A stretch of DNA of 64,000 bases from assembly GCF_900091855.1 (NCBI RefSeq), contig NZ_FMCH01000388.1:84927-148926 (forward strand), written 5' to 3'. The notes under the pieces are model-generated. The model was not told where the DNA came from and searched no databases. It saw nothing but the letters and a program-made list of their open reading frames with translations. The position numbers were made by a program, and so were the translations under genes. This document shows positions 19,089-28,371 of the stretch, one piece after another (the stretch's first letter is position 1; each line of letters starts with the position of its first letter). This DNA is from Streptomyces sp. DvalAA-14. GTDB taxonomy: Bacteria > Actinomycetota > Actinomycetes > Streptomycetales > Streptomycetaceae.

Positions 19089-21113
19089 TCAACGGAGTTG
19101 GAAGTAGGCGGCGTTGTTGTCCGCGATGGCGTCCCAGTCCGTGTCGGTCGGGAACCGCAGTACGTCCCAGCCAGCATCCTCCAGGCGATACCCGGCCTCG
19201 ACATCACGGGTGGAGTCGGCCGTTTGGCCGGGGAGGTCGACGAAGACGGCGAGGTTGGCACCGTCCAGGCGGAAGACGAGGTCGGGGCAGGCACCCGCCT
19301 CCGGGACAAGGGCACTTGTCTCGTCCGGCAACCGGTAGGCCTTCGCCTTGAGCCAGCCGAGCAGGTCGCCCTGTGCGACGAGGGCCGTCAGATCCGTCTC
19401 CAGCGGGGTCAACGAAGACGCCTGGCCGTTACGGGGCGCGGCCTTCCCGCTGCTGACCGCCGGGGCGAGCCTGCGGAATTGTTCGCTGCGGGACTCACCG
19501 CGGTCCTCCCGCTCGGTCTTGGCGCCTGCCAGCCGCGCCAGCAGAGGGCGGGCCGCGTGGCGGCTCAACTGGCGGTGGTGCGTCTGGTTGGCGTACGTCA
19601 GCAGGCAGGCGTAGCAGCCGCGGGCGCACTTCTCGTGGTCCGTCGGTCCGCCCTGGTCCTCGCCGCTCTCGGCATCGAAGTGGCAGATCTCCAGCGCTGT
19701 CCGGGCTGCCTTGGCGAAGGCGTCCTTGTCATGTTGGATCCGGCGCAGGACACCGGCGCCGCCTTCAGCGGCCTCCGTGAACAGCATGCGTCGGTGCGGG
19801 CCGCTGGCCGGAGGCAGCAGCTCCGCGGTCAGTTCGGAGTCCTCCAGCTCGAACGCGGCCTCGATGCCCCGCTCCAGCGCGTACAGGAACGACAGGGCAA
19901 CCGGCTCGGGCTGCGCCTCGTCCAGGGTGACCACGAGGATGTTGCGGCGATCCTCTACATAGGGCAGGACCCGCTTTTTGCGGTGCTTTTCGTTGCCGTC
20001 CTCGTCAACCACCGGCATGCCGGTGCCCTCGATGGCGTCCGCGGCGGCCCGGTCGTTGAGCCAGCGTCCGTCGCTCAGGTCGAGCCAGTAGCCGTCCGTT
20101 TCCCCCGGCTTGTCGCGGACACGGCCGAGATTGGTGATGCGGATGGTCGCCGAGTCGCCGTAGTCCAGGTCGAGGACGGGGCCGCCGTCGGCGTCGCTCA
20201 CATGGGAGGTGAGGCGTCCCTTGCGGGTCCCGTGGTCCTGGAACGCGTACGAGGTTTCCAGACGGAAGCCGGCCCGGCGGCGTTCCTCCTCGTCGGAGGA
20301 GATCCGCTCGCGCGGGGTGGTGTACACGGTGTGCAGGTGCAGCAGACCTGTCCGCTTGCCCACCAGCGGCTCCCCGCACATCGTGCAGACGTCGGCGCCG
20401 ACCTTGACGGCGTAGTGGTAGCCGCATCCGTCGCAGCGCCGCGCCTCCGCCGTCGCCGGGTCGCCCGAGGCGTCCGGTGGGAGTTGAACCCGGGTCACCT
20501 GGTAGCGGGCGCCCTCGTGGTAGATGAGCGCGCCCGGGCCGAACTCGCGGATCGCGAGGAACCGGGGACGCTGAAGGTAGTCGCCGTCGGCGTTGCGGCG
20601 GTTGCCGGAGCGCGGGATGTACGCGGCCAGGGGAAGTCGCGGGAAGCTGTAGCCGGGCAGGAACCCCTCGGACGCCAAGTAGCGGTACGGGTTGAAGTCG
20701 CTCATCATCGACTTGTTGTCGCTTGAGCGGTTCAGCAGCAGGTTCGTCTGTGTCTCGGCTTCGAATCGGCGGCCCCGCGCCCGGCCCTGCTCACCGGGAG
20801 AGAGGGTGTGGTCGACGACACGCCTGTTTTGTTCGTACTGGTCTATGACGGCGGCCCGGAACAGCTCACGCCATCGGTCGAAGGAGGCGTCGAACTCCTT
20901 CTGGGCCCGCTCGATCCGGTCTTCGATCCATTCGTCGTACCACCAGGTGGTGGCCTCGAAGTCCGTGATCAGCGGCGCGAGGATGGTGCGGGAGGTGGCG
21001 ACCGCGCGTCGGCGGGCATCCTCATCCAGGGACAGATCTTCGATGTGCGGGAGCAGCGGCAGTGGCAGTGTGGGGGTCGGGCCGGTCGCCGGTCTTCGGG
21101 TCGTAGGCGACAT
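19089..21113 (-). CDS. C-terminal part of kinase-helicase: DUF1998 and nuclease-like domain
   Basis: The open frame gives 674 residues from an ATG at 21113, but from about 21076 its sequence (PTLPLPLLPHIEDLSLDEDA) is the direct continuation of the upstream kinase-helicase frame. It is best read as the C-terminal third of that protein after a frameshift. It has a zinc-type cluster CDGCGYHYAVKVGADVCTMC, then DUF1998 features with ELEDSELTAELLPP, GGAGVLRRI and the late cysteine motif CARGCYACLLTYANQ. The last 110 residues contain CPDLVFRLDGANLAVFVD and LEDAGWDVLRFP, resembling Vsr/DUF559-type PD-(D/E)xK nucleases. The nuclease assignment is by eye only. If translated separately it could act as a subunit. 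Confidence 0.75.
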   Translation of the reverse strand: MSPTTRRPATGPTPTLPLPLLPHIEDLSLDEDARRRAVATSRTILAPLITDFEATTWWYDEWIEDRIERAQKEFDASFDRWRELFRAAVIDQYEQNRRVVDHTLSPGEQGRARGRRFEAETQTNLLLNRSSDNKSMMSDFNPYRYLASEGFLPGYSFPRLPLAAYIPRSGNRRNADGDYLQRPRFLAIREFGPGALIYHEGARYQVTRVQLPPDASGDPATAEARRCDGCGYHYAVKVGADVCTMCGEPLVGKRTGLLHLHTVYTTPRERISSDEEERRRAGFRLETSYAFQDHGTRKGRLTSHVSDADGGPVLDLDYGDSATIRITNLGRVRDKPGETDGYWLDLSDGRWLNDRAAADAIEGTGMPVVDEDGNEKHRKKRVLPYVEDRRNILVVTLDEAQPEPVALSFLYALERGIEAAFELEDSELTAELLPPASGPHRRMLFTEAAEGGAGVLRRIQHDKDAFAKAARTALEICHFDAESGEDQGGPTDHEKCARGCYACLLTYANQTHHRQLSRHAARPLLARLAGAKTEREDRGESRSEQFRRLAPAVSSGKAAPRNGQASSLTPLETDLTALVAQGDLLGWLKAKAYRLPDETSALVPEAGACPDLVFRLDGANLAVFVDLPGQTADSTRDVEAGYRLEDAGWDVLRFPTDTDWDAIADNNAAYFQLR

Positions 21114-24100
21114 CCACGGTTTCCGGGATAGCGGAGCCCAGCTTCATGCCGGTCTCGGCAAGCCAGATGCCCTGCAGGTGGGAGCGGACCAGGTCCTCGT
21201 TGGCAAGGTCCAGGCGCGGCGGTGCCACCTGCCCGGAGACCATGTCCTGGGAGCGGCGGAAGTAGTACTGGTCGTGGCTGTTGCCCGTCGCGCAGTATGT
21301 GGCCACCAGCGCGGGCTGGCCGGAACGGCCCGCCCGGCCGGAACGCTGCGCGTAGTTCGCCGGTGTCGGTGGCACATTGCGCATCAGCACGGCATTGAGC
21401 GAGGAGATGTCCACGCCGAGCTCCATCGTCGGCGAGCAGTACAGCAGGGGCAGATCCGCGGTGCGGAACAGCCCTTCGCGCTCCAGCCGGTCCTCCGGAG
21501 TGACCTGCGCGGTGTGCTCCCTCGCGAACAGACCGGCCAGCTCAGCCGATGCGGTCTTGTACAGGTCGCGGAAGAACGGGTTGACGCGCGGACCTTCACC
21601 GCTGCTGTAGGTGCGTGCCAGCGGGTCGACGGCGCCTCGTTCGCCGCTCCCGGCATGCCAGATCAAGGCGGCAGCCGAGACCCGGTAACCGGTGCGCTTC
21701 TCCGCCGCACGGCGGCGGAAGGCCGGCCCGGAACGTTCGGGGGCCACGTCCACCTCGTTGACCAGTTGCGCATCCCGCAGCACCTTCAGCAGATCCTCGA
21801 TGACGCACTGAACGTCGTCCAGGGGCAGATCGCGGAGTTCGGGCATGTTCCGCCGCAGGTACTTACCGAACTTGCCACGGGCCGAAAGGAACTGCGCGGA
21901 ACGCTCCATGCCCGGCCGTGAGCCGTACGGGTAGGCGGTTCCGACGGCCGGCCGGTCGCTCTCGCCCAGTACCCACGGCCCGGTGAGGCGCTCCTCGCTC
22001 GCCCGCTGGAGTGTGTCGAAGTCGTCCCGGAAGTACTGCACGTCGATGGCGAGGGCGCGCCGCATGTAGTCGAGAAGTGCCCGGGCGATCTCCTCGCGCA
22101 GCGCGGGGTCCGCGCCGCGTAGCACGTCGTGGGCGGACTGCCAGCGCTCGGGCTTTTCCGCGATCCAGTGCAGGTCCTCGTAGTCGATGCGCAGCAGGCC
22201 CGTCTGCTCCAGGTTCGGCATCGTGATGCGCCAGCCACGCTCCAGGTCGCGGTAGAGGCGGAAGCCGACGATGTCCCGGAAAGCCTTGACGGCCCGTCGC
22301 TCCATGGACGGCGCCAGGTCCTTGCCAGCCGCGTACGCGGCCGGCGAGAGCCCCATAACTTTAGTGACGGCCTCCGCGAGGTCGTCGTGATGCAGCCCTT
22401 CGTCGCCCGCCCCCAGCGCGGCCTGGTACAGGGCGCCGCGCAACTGCGTCACCTGCGCGAAGTCGTTGAAGTGTCCGGCCTGCAGTGAGGCGTCCTGCCG
22501 GTTGTCGACGAAGGTGAGCAGCTTGCGCGCGTCCTTGCTGAGGCTCTCCGCAGGCACTGCTCGCAGGGACTTCAGGATCGATGCGGAGATCAGTGACGTG
22601 GCCGAGGACCGCCCTTCCTGGTCCAGGGCAGCCAGTTTGGCGAAGTCCCGGCCGCGGGTCTGCTCGTAGGAGACCTGGCAGTGCACACAGAAAAGGAATG
22701 GTGCCGGGACGAAAGCTGCCACCAATCCCTCGGTGGACTCGTTTCCGCGAGCGTCCACCACGACACGCTTGGGTACGCGGGGCCGGTACGACTTCTTGAC
22801 GACCGTCATGCCCTGCGCGTCCGGTTCCAGCCATGACTCCGGCAGCCGCCTGTCGTCCACGGCCTTCTGCGGATCGGCCGGCCACTCGTAGTCCTCCCCG
22901 GGCATGCCCAGGTAGAGGTATCCCTCCCCGTCGCGGCCGCCGGAAGCGGCGGTGTTCCTGCGCGGCTCGTACTGGAACGCGCCGTCCTTCTCGGTGCGCC
23001 AGACCGTCAGGTACTCCTGGCCGCACTCGCGGCAGAATGCCATCGGGTACAGCGGCTTGCCATCACTGTCCGGCTGCTCCAGCTGGTACGTGCGGGTCAG
23101 CGGTCGAGTGAGCGGATCCTCGAGCGTCGTGTAGACGGTGTCGCCCTTGGAGAGGAACTGGTGCAGCCTGAACGCGAACAGCGGCCGTTCCGTCACCGGA
23201 TTCTTGGCCTGCGCGCCCGCCTCCAGGGTCGTCTGGATCGCCTCACGCACGCGCTCCTCGGCCACCCCGTACTGCGCGGAGAGCTCACGCGCCACTGTCT
23301 CGATGGTGCTGGGGGGACACCGGCGCAACCGCCCCGTGCCCTCTTCGCGTTCCAAACCGAACCGGGACTCCACCCAGCGGGCCAGGGGGTCCTTCGTGAG
23401 GGCTTCGTACGAGCGGGGCGCTGCCGGCACTCGCAGCCGCTCGGCTGGCATGGTCGCAGGTGCCTCTTCGGTCGCCCGAATCAAGGTTTCGCCGATGACC
23501 CGCTCCGGCAGCACCGTCGTACCGAACAGCCGGCCGGCGACCTTCGCCACCTCGCGCCGCTGTTGCTTCCAGGACCCTTCGGTGGACATGGTCGCCGAGG
23601 TGCCGATGCACTGCAGGGTTGCCGAGGCCCGGCAGGCCTCCCGGACCCGGCGGATCAGGAACGCCACATCCGCGCCCTGTCGGCCGCGGTAGGTGTGCAG
23701 TTCGTCGAAGACGAGGAATTGCAGTCCCTCGGCCATACGGATCAGGCTGGACCGGTCGTCCGGCCGGGTCAGCATCAGCTCAAGCATCACGTAGTTGGTC
23801 AGCAAGATGTCCGGAGGGTTCGCACGCAGCTCCCGACGCTGCTCTTCGGATTCCTGGCCGGTGTAGCGGGCGAAGGTCACCGGCTCGTTCCCGGCTCCGA
23901 AACCGTGGCGCAAGTACTTCTCGAGCTCCATCAGCTGCGAGTTGGCCAGTGCGTTCATCGGGTAGACGACGATCGCTCGCACTCGACCCGGAGTTCCGGG
24001 TCCAGCCGCCTGGCGCTCCTTCAGTACCCGGTTCACGATCGGAACGATGTATGCCAGCGACTTGCCGGAACCGGTGCCCGTAGTGAGCACGTAGGAGTCA

Positions 24101-25440
24101 CCCGCCTGCGCCGCCTCGATCGCCTCCCGCTGGTGAAGGTGGAAGGTCAGCGGGCGGCCGTCCGGACGGAGAGAGGTCGCCTTCTTGCCGGCCTGGAAGA
24201 TCTCCGCGCACTTGGGGTGCAGTATTCCGTCGCGCACAAGGTCGGTGACCTGGCCACCGTCGGCGAAGAACGGGTTCAGAGACAACCACGGGTCTGGCCA
24301 CTGCGACTTCGCGGCGAGGTCGTCCTCGACGAAGCCGGTGATCCGGGCGTCCCGGATCACCGTCGCACTCTTCGTGAAGCTCATGTATTCGCTGATCAGG
24401 TCAGCATGAATACCGAAGACATCCATGGCCTCGGGCAGGCGCGGCTCCCTGCGCGGCACCGGCGTCGACGCGGCGGGGGCGCGCTCGGGAAGCAGGGCGC
24501 GCAGCCGCGCCACCGGGTCCATCACCTGCCAGTGCGGAGCGAGCAGGGAGGCCGTGCGGTCCGGCGCGAGCGCGAGGGGGACCAGCACCTCCCGGACCAG
24601 GGCGGCGTTCTCGGGCCGCAGTTCGGCGTCCTTCTCCAGGAGGCGGTCTACCAGCCGGACCAGTTCGGAGGGCAGATCCGGGCGTACGAGGGTCAGCTGC
24701 GGTGGCTGCTCGTGCTGGTGCTGTTCGGACAGTTCGTACGGCGTCTTGGCGGAGAAGGGGGGCCGTCCGATCAGCAGCTCGTACAGGATGCAGCCGAGCG
24801 CGTAGAGGTCGGCCAGGGCGGTGACCCGTTCGGCACGAAACTGCTCGGGCGCCATGTATCGGGCCGTGCCAACGCTGACGCCTGTGCTGGTCAGGCGCGT
24901 CTGGTCGGGATCGTCGACGATCGAACCCATGCCGAAGTCGAGGATCTTGACAGTGCCGTCGCGGGTCAGCATCACATTCGCCGGCTTCAGGTCGCGGTGG
25001 ACGACCCCGGCGGTGTGCGCGGCAGTGAGGCCGGCGGCGATCTGCGCGCCGATCGCGGCTACCCAGGAGATCGGAAGTTGGGGCTCCTCGTCGATGAGGT
25101 CCGCCAGGGGATGGCCGTCCAGCAGCTCCATGACCAGGTAAGGCAGTCCGCTGCCGCCCGGAGCCGGGTCCACGCCGCCGTCGATCAGCAGGGTGAGGTT
25201 CGGGTGCCCCTGGGAGAGCATCCGCATGATCCGTACTTCGCGTCGGAACCGGGCTACCTCTTTGCCGGGTCCCGATGTGTCGACCGCGACACCGGTCCGG
25301 CCGCGCAGCACAGTCTTGACGGCCACCTTGCGGTGCGGCGAGTCCGGGGCTGCCTGGAGGTCCTCGGCTCGGTGCACCTCGCCCATGTTCCCGCGCCCCA
25401 GGATCCCCGTGATCCGGAACCGTCCGTCGACCGTCTCCAT
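21022..25440 (-). CDS. Ser/Thr protein kinase fused to DEAD/DEAH helicase, frameshifted from its DUF1998 tail
   Basis: 1472 residues from the ATG at 25440 (GGAGG nine bases upstream; a longer frame upstream lacks a ribosome site). Residues 1-290 form a complete Ser/Thr kinase: GRGNMGEV loop, VAVK lysine, HRDLKPANV catalytic loop, DFG and APEQ. From about 330 there is a large superfamily 2 helicase of the DUF1998 group: FGIHADLISEYMSF, Walker A TTGTGSGKSLAY (about 455), FDELHTYRGRQGAD (about 576), MELGVDISSLNAV and QRSGRAGRSGQPA (about 1366). At a run of five G on the plus strand (21072-21076) the frame changes. Removing one base would fuse it to the 19089-21113 frame, giving about 2117 residues, the size of DruE-like helicases. 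It is the first gene of the leftward arm. Confidence 0.82.
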   Translation of the reverse strand: METVDGRFRITGILGRGNMGEVHRAEDLQAAPDSPHRKVAVKTVLRGRTGVAVDTSGPGKEVARFRREVRIMRMLSQGHPNLTLLIDGGVDPAPGGSGLPYLVMELLDGHPLADLIDEEPQLPISWVAAIGAQIAAGLTAAHTAGVVHRDLKPANVMLTRDGTVKILDFGMGSIVDDPDQTRLTSTGVSVGTARYMAPEQFRAERVTALADLYALGCILYELLIGRPPFSAKTPYELSEQHQHEQPPQLTLVRPDLPSELVRLVDRLLEKDAELRPENAALVREVLVPLALAPDRTASLLAPHWQVMDPVARLRALLPERAPAASTPVPRREPRLPEAMDVFGIHADLISEYMSFTKSATVIRDARITGFVEDDLAAKSQWPDPWLSLNPFFADGGQVTDLVRDGILHPKCAEIFQAGKKATSLRPDGRPLTFHLHQREAIEAAQAGDSYVLTTGTGSGKSLAYIVPIVNRVLKERQAAGPGTPGRVRAIVVYPMNALANSQLMELEKYLRHGFGAGNEPVTFARYTGQESEEQRRELRANPPDILLTNYVMLELMLTRPDDRSSLIRMAEGLQFLVFDELHTYRGRQGADVAFLIRRVREACRASATLQCIGTSATMSTEGSWKQQRREVAKVAGRLFGTTVLPERVIGETLIRATEEAPATMPAERLRVPAAPRSYEALTKDPLARWVESRFGLEREEGTGRLRRCPPSTIETVARELSAQYGVAEERVREAIQTTLEAGAQAKNPVTERPLFAFRLHQFLSKGDTVYTTLEDPLTRPLTRTYQLEQPDSDGKPLYPMAFCRECGQEYLTVWRTEKDGAFQYEPRRNTAASGGRDGEGYLYLGMPGEDYEWPADPQKAVDDRRLPESWLEPDAQGMTVVKKSYRPRVPKRVVVDARGNESTEGLVAAFVPAPFLFCVHCQVSYEQTRGRDFAKLAALDQEGRSSATSLISASILKSLRAVPAESLSKDARKLLTFVDNRQDASLQAGHFNDFAQVTQLRGALYQAALGAGDEGLHHDDLAEAVTKVMGLSPAAYAAGKDLAPSMERRAVKAFRDIVGFRLYRDLERGWRITMPNLEQTGLLRIDYEDLHWIAEKPERWQSAHDVLRGADPALREEIARALLDYMRRALAIDVQYFRDDFDTLQRASEERLTGPWVLGESDRPAVGTAYPYGSRPGMERSAQFLSARGKFGKYLRRNMPELRDLPLDDVQCVIEDLLKVLRDAQLVNEVDVAPERSGPAFRRRAAEKRTGYRVSAAALIWHAGSGERGAVDPLARTYSSGEGPRVNPFFRDLYKTASAELAGLFAREHTAQVTPEDRLEREGLFRTADLPLLYCSPTMELGVDISSLNAVLMRNVPPTPANYAQRSGRAGRSGQPALVATYCATGNSHDQYYFRRSQDMVSGQVAPPRLDLANEDLVRSHLQGIWLAETGMKLGSAIPETVDVAYDPKTGDRPDPHTATAAAPAHRRSVPG

Positions 25441-25532
25441 GCCCACCGACCCTCCCTTGTGCCTCGTCGCGTGCAGGATGGCTACTTCTCGCGAGGAGTG
25501 TACACCTGAACTACGTGAAAGAGAGTCACATC

Positions 25533-25557
25533 TCTCCGTTGACACTGTCAACGGAGA
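25533..25557. promoter_or_regulatory. Perfect 25-bp palindrome with core TTGACACTGTCAA, left-arm operator
   Basis: Twelve-base arms around a central C, perfectly symmetric from 25533 to 25557. The central 13 bases are identical to the palindrome at 304-316. It lies 93 bp upstream of the kinase-helicase start, and its minus-strand TTGACA (25551-25546) could serve as a -35 box, although no convincing -10 follows at 17-18 bp. A TACACT on the minus strand (25502-25497) is another possible -10. Confidence 0.65.
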
Positions 25558-26149
25558 AGGCGCAGTCGGCGAGCGACAAACACGTAGCACTGGCCTGTCC
25601 AGCAAGTCGCTGGCGTCGCCACGGGCGTGAGCGCGAGAGTCGTGGACGGCAGCGTGGTCATCGCAGTCGTGTACACACCCCTCGCTGGCCCAGGAACCAC
25701 ACGGGTGGGTCCGTCAAGCGAACGGCTCTGCCACAGAAATGGCCACAGCGTTGTGTGGTGATCATCGGAGAAGGAGAAGGAACGGGCTCTGTGCCCGCCC
25801 TCCAGCGTCAAGATCTGGCGCTCTGCTTCATCATGGCCGATGTCAATGGACGATGGACGCATATCTTCTAACCCCGCGGTCAGGCGATGGGGTTGAGGCA
25901 GGCGTGTTGGTTTCCAGGTATCGAGGATGCGCTGTTCTATGGCTGGCCCATCAACGCCCCACGTACCAGGGTGAGCTGGAGCAATGTGCGCTCTACCGCC
26001 GGCGCAAGCGCTCCGCTGTGCTGGTTGCCGGATGGCGTGAACCCGGACTTTGTGGCTTGGCAGGGGGTTGCGTCCTTGGAAGTGGTGTAGCGGGTTGGAC
26101 CTGATCCGGGGGTTTGCTCCCGCGTTCGGGTTGGTGCCCGCATAGACGA
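25558..26149. other. Region without a convincing gene
   Basis: About 590 bp between the left-arm operator and the insertion sequence. Several frames are open, but none has a plausible ribosome site, recognisable motif or consistent codon pattern. It may hold an old insertion remnant. I assign no feature. Confidence 0.4.
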
Positions 26150-27467
26150 ACGGCCACCGGCTGATCTTCGAAGTGTCGAAGCCTCGAAGGAGATCAGCAC
26201 GATGACCGCACCTGACAGTCTGCCCCTGTACGCCCTGAGCGAGGACAACCTCGCTTCGGCGAGTCCGGATCTGCTGCGCGCGATGGTCAAGACGTTCGCC
26301 GACGCGCTCATGTCGGCGGAGGCCGACGCCCTGTGCAACGCCGAATACGGGCAGGTCAGCGACGAACGCGTCAACCACCGCAACGGATACCGCCCGCGCG
26401 AGTGGGACACCCGCGCCGGCACCGTCGAACTCGCCCTGCCCAAGCTGCGGCAGGGCAGCTACTTCCCGACCTGGCTCCTGGAACGCCGCCGCCGGGCCGA
26501 ACAGGCCCTCATCTCGGTGGTCGCCACCGCCTACCTCCTGGGCGTCAGCACCCGCAGGGTGGAGAAACTCGCCCAGTCCCTCGGCGTCACGCAACTGAGC
26601 AAGTCGCAGGTCAGCGCCATGGCCAAGCACCTGGACGAACAGGTCACCGCCTTCCGCAACCGCCCGCTGGACGCCGGGCCGTATGCGTTCGTCTGGGTCG
26701 ACGCCCTGACCCAGAAGGTCCGTGAGGAAGGCCGGATCATCAACGTCCACGCACTGGTCGCGGTCGGCGTGAACGCCGACGGGCACCGCGAGATCCTCGG
26801 CCTGGATATCGCCACCGCTGAGGACGGCGCCGGCTGGCTGGCTTTCCTGCGCTCGCTGACCCCCGCGGCCTGGGCGGAGTCCAGCTCGTCGTCTCCGACG
26901 CCCACACCGGCCTGGTCAACGCGATCGGAGCCGTCCTGCCCGGCGCATCCTGGCAGCGCTGCCGCACCCATTACGCCCGAAATTTGCTGTCCCAGGTTCC
27001 GAAGTCGGCCCAGCCCTGGGTGGCGACGCTGCTGCGGACGGTCTTCGAGCAGCCCGACACCGACGCCGTCCACGCCCAGATGCGGCACGTCCTGGACGCT
27101 CTGGAGGCCAAGTTCCCCAAGGCCGCAGCCCATCTCGACGCCGCCCAGGCCGACATGCTGGCCTTCACCGCGTTTCCCCGTGAAATCTGGCGGCAGATCT
27201 GGTCCAACAACCCGCAGGAGCGCCTGAACAAGGAGATCCGCCGCCGCACCGACGTCGTCGGGATCTTCCCCGACCGCACCGCCGTCATCCGCCTGGTCGG
27301 CGCCGTCCTGGCCGAGCAGAACGACGAATGGACCGAAGCCCGCCGCTACATGAGCCGCGAACTCCTCACCAAAACCCGAACCCACCCGAACGGGTCACAA
27401 ACCAACGAAACCACACTGCCCACCGAACTCACTGCATAGCCTCACAACAAGATCACCGAGTGGCCGT
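26150..27467 (+). mobile_element. IS256-family insertion sequence
   Basis: About 1.3 kb enclosing one transposase gene. Imperfect terminal inverted repeats are visible: ACGGCCACCGGCTGATCTTC at the left end (26150-26169) and the inverse of 27448-27467, ACGGCCACTCGGTGATCTTG, at the right, matching at 16 of 20 positions. I could not find a matching direct repeat in the flanking eight bases, so the exact ends are uncertain or the flanks have changed. It lies between the defence island and the rest of the accessory region. Confidence 0.7.
26202..27439 (+). pseudogene. IS256-type transposase, frameshifted
   Basis: The ATG at 26202 follows AAGGAG. The first frame has the hallmark N-terminal and central segments of IS256/mutator-type transposases (DALCNAEYGQVSDERVNHRN, GTVELALPKLRQGSYFP, VWVDALTQKVREEGR). 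After FLRSLT, at a run of five C (26860-26864), the frame is lost. Another frame continues with RGLGGVQLVVSDAHTGLV, WQRCRTHYARNLLSQVP and EIWRQIWSNNPQERLNKEI, which carry the second catalytic Asp region and the terminal Glu motif. One C seems to be missing. About 410 residues would be restored. As read, the element cannot make full-length transposase. Confidence 0.85.
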
Positions 27468-27759
27468 CAATACACCACTCCCGCGGACGTGACCTGGCAG
27501 GGAGGAGCGTTGCGGAAGCCGAGTTCAGGCTCTGCTATGCGCTACGGCAGGCAGTACGCGCGCCGATAGTGCCGTTCGAGATGAACCTCGCCCTGCTTGT
27601 GCTGCCGCCGCGTCTGAAAATCGGTGACCAGCGTCGTCAGCGGCCAGGAGGTTCGTTACCTCACCGACTCCGTCGAGGCCTCCGCACCCTGATCACCGAA
27701 ATCAAGGCGGCCAAAGCCGACCACTTGCTCTGACCAGGCCCGTCTTGCGGCCAGCACGC
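27468..27759 (+). pseudogene. Short gene remnant right of the insertion sequence
   Basis: The only coding-like trace is near the end: a frame reading QEVRYLTDSVEAS (about 27641-27679) followed, after a stop and frame change, by TLITEIKAAKADHLL to a TGA near 27733. It looks like the decayed C-terminus of an unidentified gene, perhaps cut by the insertion. No ribosome site or domain is recognisable. Confidence 0.25.
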
Positions 27760-28371
27760 TCAGGGGGCGGTCGCGGGCGGCGGGAGAGGGGCGATCTCGC
27801 GGTCGAAGAAGCGGGCGTACTCCTCGCCCTGTGCGTAGAGCTCGTCGAAGCCCGCCGAGGTCTCTGCGATCAGCCCTGGGTCGGCGTAGTGGTTGGCCCC
27901 GTCCGCGTTGCCGTCGTCGTCGTACTGCACCTCGAACATCGCCACGTCGCCGAGGATCACTACCTCAGGGACAGGGCGGTGCTTCTCGATGTCCCGGATC
28001 GCCCTCGCGTCGAGCAACCGGATACGGTCTCCCACCTCGACCCGCAGACGCAGCACGTGCAGTTCCCACTGCACGTAGGGGGTCACGGGGAATTCGACTA
28101 CGCGGAGACGCCGCTGCAGCACTCCGAGGCGTTCTACTTCCTCGACCTGCTGGACGTAGGCGTCGCGCCTCTCCTCGATGAGCGAGAGCGCCTTGTCCCA
28201 TTGTCGGGATGCGAATGCTTCCCAGCTCGCGAAGCCGCGTTCCTTGAAATTTTGGCCCCGCTCAAGCTTGTTGAGGTGTCCGATCCCGCTCTTGAGAGTG
28301 CGGTAGTACTCCTCGTGGTAGCTCGGACGGGCGAGGCGCGTTGAGACTCCATGGGGGAAGGAATCAAACAC
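27760..28371 (-). CDS. DUF6879 family protein
   Basis: 203 residues. It starts at GTG 28369-28371, which overlaps the stop of the upstream small gene by eight bases. Motifs VSTRLARPSYHEEYYRTLKSG, LDARAIRDIEKHRPVPEVVI and FEVQYDDDGNADGANHYADP fit the DUF6879 family, which is abundant in streptomycetes, often in accessory regions beside small regulatory proteins. The protein is soluble and acidic, with no catalytic signature that I recognise. Function unknown. Confidence 0.65.
   Translation of the reverse strand: MFDSFPHGVSTRLARPSYHEEYYRTLKSGIGHLNKLERGQNFKERGFASWEAFASRQWDKALSLIEERRDAYVQQVEEVERLGVLQRRLRVVEFPVTPYVQWELHVLRLRVEVGDRIRLLDARAIRDIEKHRPVPEVVILGDVAMFEVQYDDDGNADGANHYADPGLIAETSAGFDELYAQGEEYARFFDREIAPLPPPATAP

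Noticed and set aside
20476..20500. A tRNA T-arm-like string (GTTGAACCCGG)
   Set aside because: It lies inside a well-supported coding sequence and no cloverleaf can be drawn around it.
21072..21113. Programmed frameshift joining the kinase-helicase to its DUF1998 tail
   Set aside because: There is no slippery heptamer or downstream structure that I can identify, and three other genes show the same type of C/G-run error, so a simple indel is more likely.
25548..26786. A 400-codon minus-strand frame across the intergenic region and the insertion sequence
   Set aside because: It overlaps the transposase gene and has no ribosome site or recognisable motif.
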